Below, piece after piece: positions 1 to 5,153 of a DNA stretch of 5,951 nucleotides. Source of the DNA: Opitutus sp. GAS368 (GTDB lineage: Bacteria > Verrucomicrobiota > Verrucomicrobiae > Opitutales > UBA953); the NCBI GenBank assembly GCA_943332745.1, contig CALQQQ010000081.1, positions 1 through 5,951 on the forward strand, given 5' to 3'. Position 1 is the first letter of the stretch; every line of letters starts with the position of its first letter. Position numbers and translations under genes: made by a program. The notes beneath the pieces were generated by a model. That model ran no database searches. It was given only the letters and a program-made list of their open reading frames with translations, and had not been told where the DNA came from.

Positions 1-83
1 CCGTACTTCTCCTGATACCATTTCAGGTCCTTGGTCAGCCGGACAAGGGCAATGCCGCATTCGTGCCTTAAAGAGTCGCTCAT
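1..83 (-). CDS. purF: Amidophosphoribosyltransferase (PurF), N-terminal fragment cut by the window edge
   Basis: Reading the minus strand from the ATG at 83-81 gives 27 whole codons: MSDSLRHECGIALVRLTKDL, then KWYQEKY, and the first two bases of a Gly codon. The 'HECGIA' block followed by a 'YQEKYG'-like stretch is the N-terminus of the class-II glutamine amidotransferase domain of PurF, in the form I associate with Bacteroidota and Verrucomicrobiota. The enzyme makes 5-phosphoribosylamine from PRPP and glutamine, the first committed step of purine synthesis, in the cytoplasm. In this family the catalytic nucleophile is an N-terminal cysteine. Here it would be Cys9, so residues 1-8 are expected to be a propeptide removed by self-cleavage, as in Bacillus PurF (family knowledge). 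The start is supported by a GAGG six bases upstream. It lies 52 bases after the stop of the 350-residue gene on the same strand and may be read through from it. The rest of the gene is outside the window. Confidence 0.85.
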   Translation of the reverse strand, partial: MSDSLRHECGIALVRLTKDLKWYQEKY

Positions 84-89
84 CGCAGG

Positions 90-93
90 CCTC
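90..93 (-). promoter_or_regulatory. Shine-Dalgarno site of purF
   Basis: On the minus strand GAGG (within CCGAGG) ends six bases before the ATG at 83. This fixes the purF start. It is one of few convincing Shine-Dalgarno sequences in the window; most other genes here have none. Confidence 0.6.
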
Positions 94-135
94 GGAGTTT
101 GCCCACTCGGCGCGCGTCCTGTCCAGCGCTTACTA

Positions 136-1188
136 TTAAGAGCGCAAGACTCGGTCGAGTCGGGCGAGGCTTTCGCCAATCAGTCCGGCCATATCCGTGT
201 GCTGCCGGAAGGCGGGGTCGCGGTGGTATTCGGCTAGCCCGTCGGCCAGTTCCTTCGCCTTTTCGCTACTGGTGAGGGGGTTGGACCGCATGGCGGCCAG
301 GAGGTCCTTCACCCGGTCGGGTGCGGCGAGGTGGCGGCGGTGGATCAGCGACTGTTCTTCGCGGCGGTACTGGGCGGCGGAGGCGGCGTTGATGTGCTTG
401 GCGCAGAGCTGGGCGAAAGGGCGGTTCTCCTTGAACGACCCCGGGAGGTAGAACCGCAGGCGCCCATCATAGCTCTGCTGGTCGAAGTCCATGGCGCGCA
501 CGCGGATAGCGGTCGCGTCGAAGTCCGGCGTGACGGCGATGACGAAGTTATAGGCCCGCATGTCTCCCAGGAGGCGCACCAAGCAGCGTTCTTCGAACTT
601 GATGAGCTCCTTAGCCAGGCGCACCGGGTGGTGCCCGTCGGCGGCGAGCCACTTCTCGGCGAAGATGTCGCCCGGGATACCTGTGACGTGCTCCTCGACC
701 AAGGTCTCACCCCAGGTGAGGTAGAGCATGCGGTTCGGGGAGAGTAGGTGCTCGAGCTCGAGGCCGCAGACGCGCGAGGCGTCGCCTACCTTCACGTAGA
801 AGTAGTCGTGGTTCTCGTTGTATGCGTTGACGATGCGCACCCGGAACGGCTGCGAGTTGCCAAAAGAGCAGAAGTCGACGCGGTCGACGTACACGTGGCT
901 GAAGACCTTCATGCCGCCTTCACCGCGGAGCAGCGCGTACGTCTCGAGCAGGCCTTGGGAAAGGTGGCTCATGACTTCGGGCGGATACGCGACGGTCTCC
1001 CAGAGCGTATCTTTACCGCGCTCGAGCAAGGGCATTGCCGCGGTGAAGTCGCGGAGCTCGGCGTACGTGACGGGCCAGGGGACTTCGCGGCCTTCGCGCG
1101 AGAGGTAGGCGCGGAGCTCGGCGCCGATCGGATAGGCCGGCTTGCGGTTGGTCCGCTTGAATTCGGCTTCAGATCCAGTGGCGTCCAT
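136..1188 (-). CDS. Conserved-looking hypothetical protein, 350 aa, with remote kinase-like motif order
   Basis: I do not recognise this protein as a named family. It is cytoplasmic by appearance: no signal peptide, no membrane segment and a mixed charged composition. Some residues fall in an order seen in protein-kinase/aminoglycoside-phosphotransferase folds. There is a strand with Lys133 (YFYVK), a helix with Glu144 and Glu146 (LELEH), and a hinge-like strand TLVEEHVTG (162-170). Asp209 and Asn214 (GDMRAYN) have the D-x4-N spacing of a catalytic loop. Finally, Asp234 lies in a hydrophobic strand (RAMDFDQ) where a DFG/IDFD metal-binding Asp would sit. No classical glycine-rich loop is visible. 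This is pattern reading, not a homology result, so no activity is assigned. The C-terminal 60 residues look helical. The ATG lies two bases after the stop of the NUDIX gene, with no clear Shine-Dalgarno site, which suggests translational coupling. The stop TAA is followed by a further in-frame stop region and, 52 bases on, by purF. Confidence 0.85.
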   Translation of the reverse strand: MDATGSEAEFKRTNRKPAYPIGAELRAYLSREGREVPWPVTYAELRDFTAAMPLLERGKDTLWETVAYPPEVMSHLSQGLLETYALLRGEGGMKVFSHVYVDRVDFCSFGNSQPFRVRIVNAYNENHDYFYVKVGDASRVCGLELEHLLSPNRMLYLTWGETLVEEHVTGIPGDIFAEKWLAADGHHPVRLAKELIKFEERCLVRLLGDMRAYNFVIAVTPDFDATAIRVRAMDFDQQSYDGRLRFYLPGSFKENRPFAQLCAKHINAASAAQYRREEQSLIHRRHLAAPDRVKDLLAAMRSNPLTSSEKAKELADGLAEYHRDPAFRQHTDMAGLIGESLARLDRVLRS

Positions 1189-1190
1189 CG

Positions 1191-1712
1191 TCAGTCGAGA
1201 TTAGGACGGTCGCGGGTCTCTTCGACGATCATCTGCAGCGGCTGCCCCGGATGGCATTCCGCGCGATAGGCCATGAAGCCGCGACGGTGTTCGTCGTAGA
1301 CCGGCCAGAGCAGGGTGCGGTCCGTCTCAGGGATGGCGGTGTGAACCAGCTCTTCGCGGGCGAAGAAGCCGAACTTACCTTCGTCGATCGTCTGCGGGAG
1401 GCCCTTGAGCGGCTGGCGGCAGTCGAAGAGGAACATCAGCCAGTGCGACTGGCCTTCGTAGCCCTTCTCGGAGATCATCCCGAAGAGATGGAGGTCTGTG
1501 GTCGTCACCTTTGTGCCTGTCTCTTCTTCGGTTTCGCGGACAGCGCATTCGAAAGGGGATTCCCCCGTGGCCATCTCGAGCTTGCCGCCGATGGGGCTCC
1601 AGCAGCCTATGTTGGGCGCCTTGGTGCGTTGGATCAGTAAGAGCCGCCCAGCCTCGTCATGCATGAAGACGAGGACGCTGATCTTGAAGGGAAGGGGAGC
1701 ACCGGCGGACAT
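1191..1712 (-). CDS. NUDIX hydrolase, 173 aa
   Basis: The protein hydrolyses a nucleoside diphosphate linked to some moiety X; the substrate cannot be read from sequence. It is a single-domain cytoplasmic enzyme. The N-terminal strand FKISVLVFM is followed by LLLIQRTKAPN and WSPIGGKLEM. The Nudix helix ends in RETEEETG, with R59, E60, E63, E64 and G66, the metal-binding glutamates. The usual G-x5-E part of the box is G-x7-E (G43 to E51), a two-residue insertion, while the E-x7-RE-x2-EE-x-G part is intact. I chose the ATG at 1712 because AAGG lies eight bases upstream and the strand begins soon after it. A GTG at 1745 would add eleven residues (MPSKPARKVES) but has no useful ribosome site. It sits 49 bases after the reductase stop and two bases before the 350-residue gene, so it is very likely co-transcribed with the latter. 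Housecleaning of damaged nucleotides or a sugar-nucleotide substrate are both possible. Confidence 0.88.
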   Translation of the reverse strand: MSAGAPLPFKISVLVFMHDEAGRLLLIQRTKAPNIGCWSPIGGKLEMATGESPFECAVRETEEETGTKVTTTDLHLFGMISEKGYEGQSHWLMFLFDCRQPLKGLPQTIDEGKFGFFAREELVHTAIPETDRTLLWPVYDEHRRGFMAYRAECHPGQPLQMIVEETRDRPNLD

Positions 1713-1761
1713 GGACTCAACCTTGCGGGCGGGCTTCGACGGCACAACCCCGGAGTGCTCT

Positions 1762-2754
1762 TTAGCCGGCTAGGATGGTGTCGATCCGCTTCAATTCGTC
1801 GGAGGCGAACGGAGCGGAATGGGCGGCGGCCACGCACTGCTCGAGCTGGGCCACTTTGCTGGCACCGATGATCGCGGTGGTGACGCGCTTGTCGCGGAGG
1901 ACCCACGCTAAGGCCATTGAGGCGAGGGGCTGCCCGCGTTCTTCGGCGACCTTGGCGAGACCGCGGACTTTTTCCATACGGACGGCATCGACCTGTTCGG
2001 GGCGCAGGAAGCCGTGAACCTTTCCGGCTCGAGCGTCTGCCGGGATACCTTTAAGGTATCGGTCTGTCAGCATGCCTTGGGCGAGCGGGGAGAAGACCGC
2101 ACAGCCGATGCCTTCCTTCTCGACGGTGTCGAGCAGGCCAGCCTCTGGGGTGCGCTCGAACATGCTGTATTTAGGTTGGTGGATCACGCAGGGCGTACCG
2201 AGGTCGCGGAGGATCGCGCAAGCCCGGGTGGTGTCGGCGGGATTATAATTAGAGATGGCCGCATAGAGGGCCTTGCCCGAGCGGACTGCCTGGGCGAGCG
2301 CCCCCATGGTTTCTTCCATCGGGGTGTTCGGGTCGCGCCGGTGACTATAGAAGACATCCACGTACGGGAGGCCCATCCGCTTTAGGGACTGGTCTAGGGA
2401 GGCCAGCAGGTATTTGCGGGAGCCAAAGTCGCCATGCGGGCCTGGCCACATGGTGTAGCCGGCCTTGGTCGAGATGATTAACTCATCGCGATAGGCGCCG
2501 AGGTCTTCACGCAGAATCCGGCCGAAGGTTTCCTCGGCCGACCCGGGAATCGGACCGTAGTTGTTCGCGAGGTCGAAGTGTGTGACGCCGAGGTCGAAAG
2601 CCCGCAGGGCGATCGCGCGGGCATTGGCGTAGTCGTCGACGCTCCCGAAGTTGTGCCAAAGCCCTAGGGAAACCTTCGGGAGGTGTAAGCCGGACTTGCC
2701 GCAACGAGCTTGGAACGACGGGTGGGCGTAGCGAGCGGGGTCAGCTTGATACAT
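1762..2754 (-). CDS. yghZ: Aldo/keto reductase, YghZ (L-glyceraldehyde 3-phosphate reductase) type, 330 aa
   Basis: This is a (beta/alpha)8-barrel NADPH-dependent oxidoreductase. It matches E. coli YghZ along most of its length, as I remember that protein: CGKSGLHLPKVSLGLWHNFG (18-37), then HFDLANNYGPIPGSAEE, the WPGP segment, RKYLLASLDQSLKRMGL and NTPMEET. The catalytic tetrad is complete: D61, Y66, K97 (STKAG) and H138 (FYSHR). The C-terminal IIGASKVAQLEQ (295-306) is the cofactor-phosphate binding segment. YghZ reduces L-glyceraldehyde 3-phosphate and methylglyoxal, so triose-phosphate or aldehyde detoxification is the likely role; the true substrate here is inferred. The reading frame is open 51 codons further upstream, but homology begins right after the ATG at 2754 (MYQADPARYAHPSFQ), close to the MVWLANPERYG start of YghZ. 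No Shine-Dalgarno sequence precedes it. It is the first gene of the minus-strand run and diverges from the porin gene. Confidence 0.93.
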   Translation of the reverse strand: MYQADPARYAHPSFQARCGKSGLHLPKVSLGLWHNFGSVDDYANARAIALRAFDLGVTHFDLANNYGPIPGSAEETFGRILREDLGAYRDELIISTKAGYTMWPGPHGDFGSRKYLLASLDQSLKRMGLPYVDVFYSHRRDPNTPMEETMGALAQAVRSGKALYAAISNYNPADTTRACAILRDLGTPCVIHQPKYSMFERTPEAGLLDTVEKEGIGCAVFSPLAQGMLTDRYLKGIPADARAGKVHGFLRPEQVDAVRMEKVRGLAKVAEERGQPLASMALAWVLRDKRVTTAIIGASKVAQLEQCVAAAHSAPFASDELKRIDTILAG

Positions 2755-2800
2755 AAGTGTAATCAAGCGACCATGGGTCTTTTTAGCCAGCGGTAAAACG

Positions 2801-2810
2801 AGAGCGCTCT
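2801..2810. promoter_or_regulatory. Perfect palindrome, possible operator, in the divergent intergenic region
   Basis: AGAGCGCTCT is a 10-base perfect inverted repeat with a GCGC centre, 47-56 bases upstream of the reductase ATG and about 126 bases upstream of the porin ATG. LacI-family operators such as the actinobacterial CelR site share an xGAGCGCTCx-like core, so regulator binding is conceivable. A second, shorter palindrome CACGCGTG lies at 2823-2830. The symmetry does not extend outward. In GC-rich DNA such repeats also arise by chance. I found no convincing -35/-10 pair in 2755-2935 on either strand. Confidence 0.25.
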
Positions 2811-2935
2811 GCCGAATTTCGACACGCGTGACCAAATCGAGGCAGATTTTCCTCTGTGCCGTCCCGGGCAACGGTTTGGCACGGACGGTGCTGAGTAGTG
2901 ATCGCACCTAAGCACCACCCAAAACCAACACTACC

Positions 2936-3619
2936 ATGAAGACTCACACCAAACTCGCAGTAGCCTTCCTCGCCGCCGCCTCCTCGATTGCCGCCCAGGC
3001 CGCCGATGCTCCAGCCGCGTTCACCACCTCGGGCAACCTCGCCTTCACCAGCGACTACGTCTTCCGTGGCCTCACGCAGACCGGCGGTCACACTGCCCTC
3101 CAGGGCGGCTTCGACGTCGCGCACACCTCCGGCTTCGCCGCTGGCGTCTGGGCTTCCAACGTCAGCTGGCCTTCGACCACCCTCGAAGTGGACCTCTACG
3201 CCAACTACGGCTTCAGCCTGAGCAAGGACTTCTCCGCCTCCGTCGGCTACATCGCCTACGTCTACGAGGGCAACTCCTCCCTCAACACCGGTGAGATCAA
3301 CGCCTCGGTCTCGGCCTACGGTCTCACGGCTAAGCTCTCTCACGCCGTCACGGATTACTTCGGTTTCGTTGGCAGCGGTACCCAGTATTACGAGCTCAAC
3401 TACGCTTACGAGGTCGCCGCCATTAAGGGCCTCAGCCTGGCTCTCCACTACGGCGTCACCGACGGCAAGAACGCCGCCGACAACGACGAAGACTACGCAA
3501 TCGCGCTCTCTTACCCGGTCGCTGGCTTCACCAGCACCGTGTCCTACTCGAACGGCAGCGGCACCTTCGCCGGCGCCTACGAAGGCATCACGGCGGTCAC
3601 GCTCAAGAAGGCCTTTTAG
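2936..3619 (+). CDS. TorF-family putative outer-membrane porin, 227 aa
   Basis: The protein is a small predicted beta-barrel. Residues 1-22 form a Sec signal peptide: a basic start (MKTHTK), a hydrophobic core (LAVAFLAAASSIAA) and an AQA cleavage site before ADAP. The mature part opens with SGNLAFTSDYVFRGLTQT (32-49), then LQGGFDVAHTSGFAAGVWAS (55-74), which is the signature of the TorF/Gcw_chp family (Pfam PF09694). Alternating hydrophobic and aromatic strands continue to the end, and the last residue is Phe, the usual signal for the BAM insertion machinery. What it transports is unknown. Codons end overwhelmingly in C (ctc, ttc, gac, aac, tac, acc), more strictly than in the neighbouring genes, which suggests high expression. 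No Shine-Dalgarno sequence precedes the ATG (leader accaacactacc). It is a single-gene unit: a divergent region lies upstream and a strong terminator starts 26 bases after the TAG. Confidence 0.92.
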   Translation: MKTHTKLAVAFLAAASSIAAQAADAPAAFTTSGNLAFTSDYVFRGLTQTGGHTALQGGFDVAHTSGFAAGVWASNVSWPSTTLEVDLYANYGFSLSKDFSASVGYIAYVYEGNSSLNTGEINASVSAYGLTAKLSHAVTDYFGFVGSGTQYYELNYAYEVAAIKGLSLALHYGVTDGKNAADNDEDYAIALSYPVAGFTSTVSYSNGSGTFAGAYEGITAVTLKKAF

Positions 3620-3644
3620 TCCTAGGTTAGTTGATCATAGCACC

Positions 3645-3677
3645 AAGGGCGCCCCTGGGAGGAGGGGGCGCCCTTTT
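3645..3677 (+). terminator. Intrinsic terminator of the porin gene
   Basis: AAGGGCGCCCC (3645-3655) pairs perfectly with GGGGCGCCCTT (3665-3675): an 11-base-pair stem with a nine-base loop (TGGGAGGAG) ending in TTTT (3674-3677). The T-run is short but the stem is very GC-rich. On the other strand the hairpin is followed by TTGG, so it works best for plus-strand transcription. It isolates the porin transcript from the glycosylase gene 63 bases further on. Confidence 0.85.
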
Positions 3678-3740
3678 CATGTCCCCCCCATCAGGGTCGC
3701 TGGCTTGCGCTGGCCGACCATCGAGACACGTTTCACCCGT

Positions 3741-4556
3741 ATGCCCGAACTCGCCGAAGTCGAATATTTCCGTCGTCGCTGGAAACCTGGCCTCGGCCGA
3801 AAGGTCGCGACGGTATTTTTGAATCCTAAGGCTCGGATCGGACGTGGCGTCGACGTGAAGGCGATGAGCAAGGCGCTCACGGGCGCAAAGCTGATCGAAT
3901 CCTTCGCCGCGGCGAAGCAGATGGCCTTCTGCTTCTCCGGTAATGTCTGGCTCGGCGTGCATCTTGGAATGACGGGTCGCCTCGAAGCCGGCGACGCCGA
4001 TCGCGAGCCGACACCCTACGATCACTTTAAACTGACGATGACCGGCGGCAAGGAGCTCGCCTTCGTCGACCCTCGGCAGTTCGGCCGCATCCAATTTTGG
4101 AAAGGCGTCGGAGCCCCGCCTTGGTGGGAGAAGATTCCGCCAGCGATTCTCTCGCCCGAATTCACCGTCGGAGTTGTCGAGGTCTTCCTGCGTCGTCGCG
4201 CCCGCACGGCGATCAAAGCGGTGCTGCTGATGCAGGAGCGCTTCCCTGGCATCGGCAATTGGATGGCCGACGAAGTGCTCTGGCGTGCGGGTTTTCATCC
4301 GCAGGCCAAGGCCGGCTCGTTCGGGCCGAAGTCGGTGCGCAAGCTGCACGCGACGCTCCGTGAGGTCTGCGCGGAGGCGATGGAGGTTATCGGCAAGGAT
4401 TGGTCCGACCCGCCTGACAGCTGGCTCTTCAATCACCGTTGGAAAGACGGCGGCCGTTGCCCGCGTGCGAAGAAGCCGCTCGTCCGCGAGGATGTCGGTG
4501 GTCGCACCACGTGCTGGTCGCCCGAGCGGCAGGCACTCGGTGCCGAACGCCGTTGA
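3741..4556 (+). CDS. mutM: Fpg/MutM-type formamidopyrimidine-DNA glycosylase with degenerate zinc finger, 271 aa
   Basis: This base-excision repair enzyme removes oxidised purines (8-oxoguanine, FaPy) and nicks the abasic site. The N-terminus MPELAEVEYF supplies the catalytic Pro2 and Glu3 (numbering with Met), with Ala5 where the textbook form MPELPEVE has Pro. Lys59 (AAAKQM) corresponds to the hairpin Lys57. HLGMTGRL (74-81), DPRQFGRI (110-117) and the helix-two-turns-helix GIGNWMADEVLWRAGFHP (170-187, Asn173) are all present. The C-terminal beta-hairpin finger keeps Arg255 (GGRTT) and Cys240 and Cys258, but the partners of both CxxC pairs are Ala243 and Pro261, so normal four-cysteine zinc binding is impossible. 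The reading frame is open far upstream inside the porin gene, but family homology starts at the ATG at 3741. No Shine-Dalgarno sequence is seen. It is followed after 30 bases by rsmD and is probably co-transcribed. A Nei-like specificity cannot be excluded, but the MPEL start favours Fpg. Confidence 0.92.
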   Translation: MPELAEVEYFRRRWKPGLGRKVATVFLNPKARIGRGVDVKAMSKALTGAKLIESFAAAKQMAFCFSGNVWLGVHLGMTGRLEAGDADREPTPYDHFKLTMTGGKELAFVDPRQFGRIQFWKGVGAPPWWEKIPPAILSPEFTVGVVEVFLRRRARTAIKAVLLMQERFPGIGNWMADEVLWRAGFHPQAKAGSFGPKSVRKLHATLREVCAEAMEVIGKDWSDPPDSWLFNHRWKDGGRCPRAKKPLVREDVGGRTTCWSPERQALGAERR

Positions 4557-4586
4557 CCTTCCGCGCGCCCGCGCGAATTTGAACCC

Positions 4587-5153
4587 ATGCGCGTCACCGG
4601 CGGCATCGCCCGAGGTATCCAGCTCCGCGTTCCCACGCAGGGCGGCGTACGCCCGGCCACGGATTACATCCGCGAAGCGGTCTTCAATTCGCTGGCGGCG
4701 TTCGTGCCCGGTACCGCCGTACTCGACCTCTTTGCTGGCACTGGTGCTTATGGACTCGAATCGCTCAGCCGCGGTGCTCTGCGTGCGACGTGTGTGGACG
4801 AGCGCATCGGCGTCGAGCTCACGGCCAACGCCGCCGCGGTCGCGAAGTCGATGGGCCTCGCCGAGCTTCCTTTCACGAAGATCACCGGCGACGCGACCAA
4901 GCCGGGTGTGGCCGATGGCCGCTTCGACCTGATCTTTGCCGATCCGCCTTGGGAGCTGTGGCAGACGAAGGGCGCGGAGATCGCCGCGACAGCGGTGAGC
5001 TATGCCGAAGAAGGCGCCCATGTGCGTGTGATTCTCGAAGCCCCCGGTGGATACGAAGTCCCGGTGCCCGAAGGTTGGAAGCTCCGCAAGGTGATCGGCA
5101 AAGGCAAAGGCCAGCCCGCCGCCTCGGTTCTCGTCCGCAAGGCCGCGGAGTAA
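4587..5153 (+). CDS. rsmD: 16S rRNA (guanine966-N2)-methyltransferase RsmD, 188 aa
   Basis: The enzyme is SAM-dependent and methylates N2 of G966 (E. coli numbering) in 16S rRNA during 30S assembly. The order of motifs is typical. MRVTGGIARGIQL (1-13) is the RNA-binding start, RPATDYIREAVFNSL (22-36) the family signature, and LDLFAGTGAYGLESLSRGA (46-64) SAM-binding motif I. VDERI (70-74) has the acidic residue for the SAM ribose, GDA (101-103) follows, and the catalytic motif IV is ADPPW (118-122), a DPP[FYW] form. The length matches the family (about 180-200 residues), so it is intact. The ATG at 4587 begins exactly at the conserved MRVTGG and has no Shine-Dalgarno sequence. It lies 30 bases after the glycosylase stop on the same strand. 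Its TAA stop directly abuts the TGA of rsmE on the opposite strand, and no terminator hairpin is visible there. Confidence 0.94.
   Translation: MRVTGGIARGIQLRVPTQGGVRPATDYIREAVFNSLAAFVPGTAVLDLFAGTGAYGLESLSRGALRATCVDERIGVELTANAAAVAKSMGLAELPFTKITGDATKPGVADGRFDLIFADPPWELWQTKGAEIAATAVSYAEEGAHVRVILEAPGGYEVPVPEGWKLRKVIGKGKGQPAASVLVRKAAE

Noticed and set aside
84..135. Promoter for purF on the minus strand (TGGACA, 18 bases, CAAACT)
   Set aside because: The -35-like box is fair but the -10-like box matches only three of six bases; not enough to call.
126..145. Hairpin GCGCT/AGCGC at the end of the 350-residue gene as a terminator
   Set aside because: Only a five-base stem with a ten-base loop and no T-run on either strand.
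31..237. Plus-strand frame of 68 codons at the left edge
   Set aside because: It overlaps the purF start and the end of the 350-residue gene on the other strand and shows no domain or ribosome site.
2876..2904. Porin promoter with TTGGCA as -35
   Set aside because: At 17-18 base spacing the -10 position reads TGATCG or GATCGC, which is not a credible -10 box.
2755..2907. N-terminal extension of the reductase by 51 residues
   Set aside because: It has no similarity to YghZ-type proteins and covers the intergenic region; homology starts at the ATG at 2754.
2783..3448. Minus-strand frame of 221 codons opposite the porin gene
   Set aside because: Val/Glu/Gly-rich antisense shadow of a gene with a clear signal peptide and TorF motifs.
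3291..3740. Upstream extension of the glycosylase frame by 150 codons into the porin gene
   Set aside because: The extension is Ser/Arg/Thr/Pro-rich shadow sequence of the porin gene and spans its terminator; Fpg homology and the obligatory N-terminal Pro start at 3741.
3627..5021. Long open frame of 464 codons on the minus strand across the glycosylase and rsmD genes
   Set aside because: It is antisense to two genes with clear family motifs; Arg/Ala/Gly-rich composition without any recognisable domain is typical of a GC-rich shadow frame.
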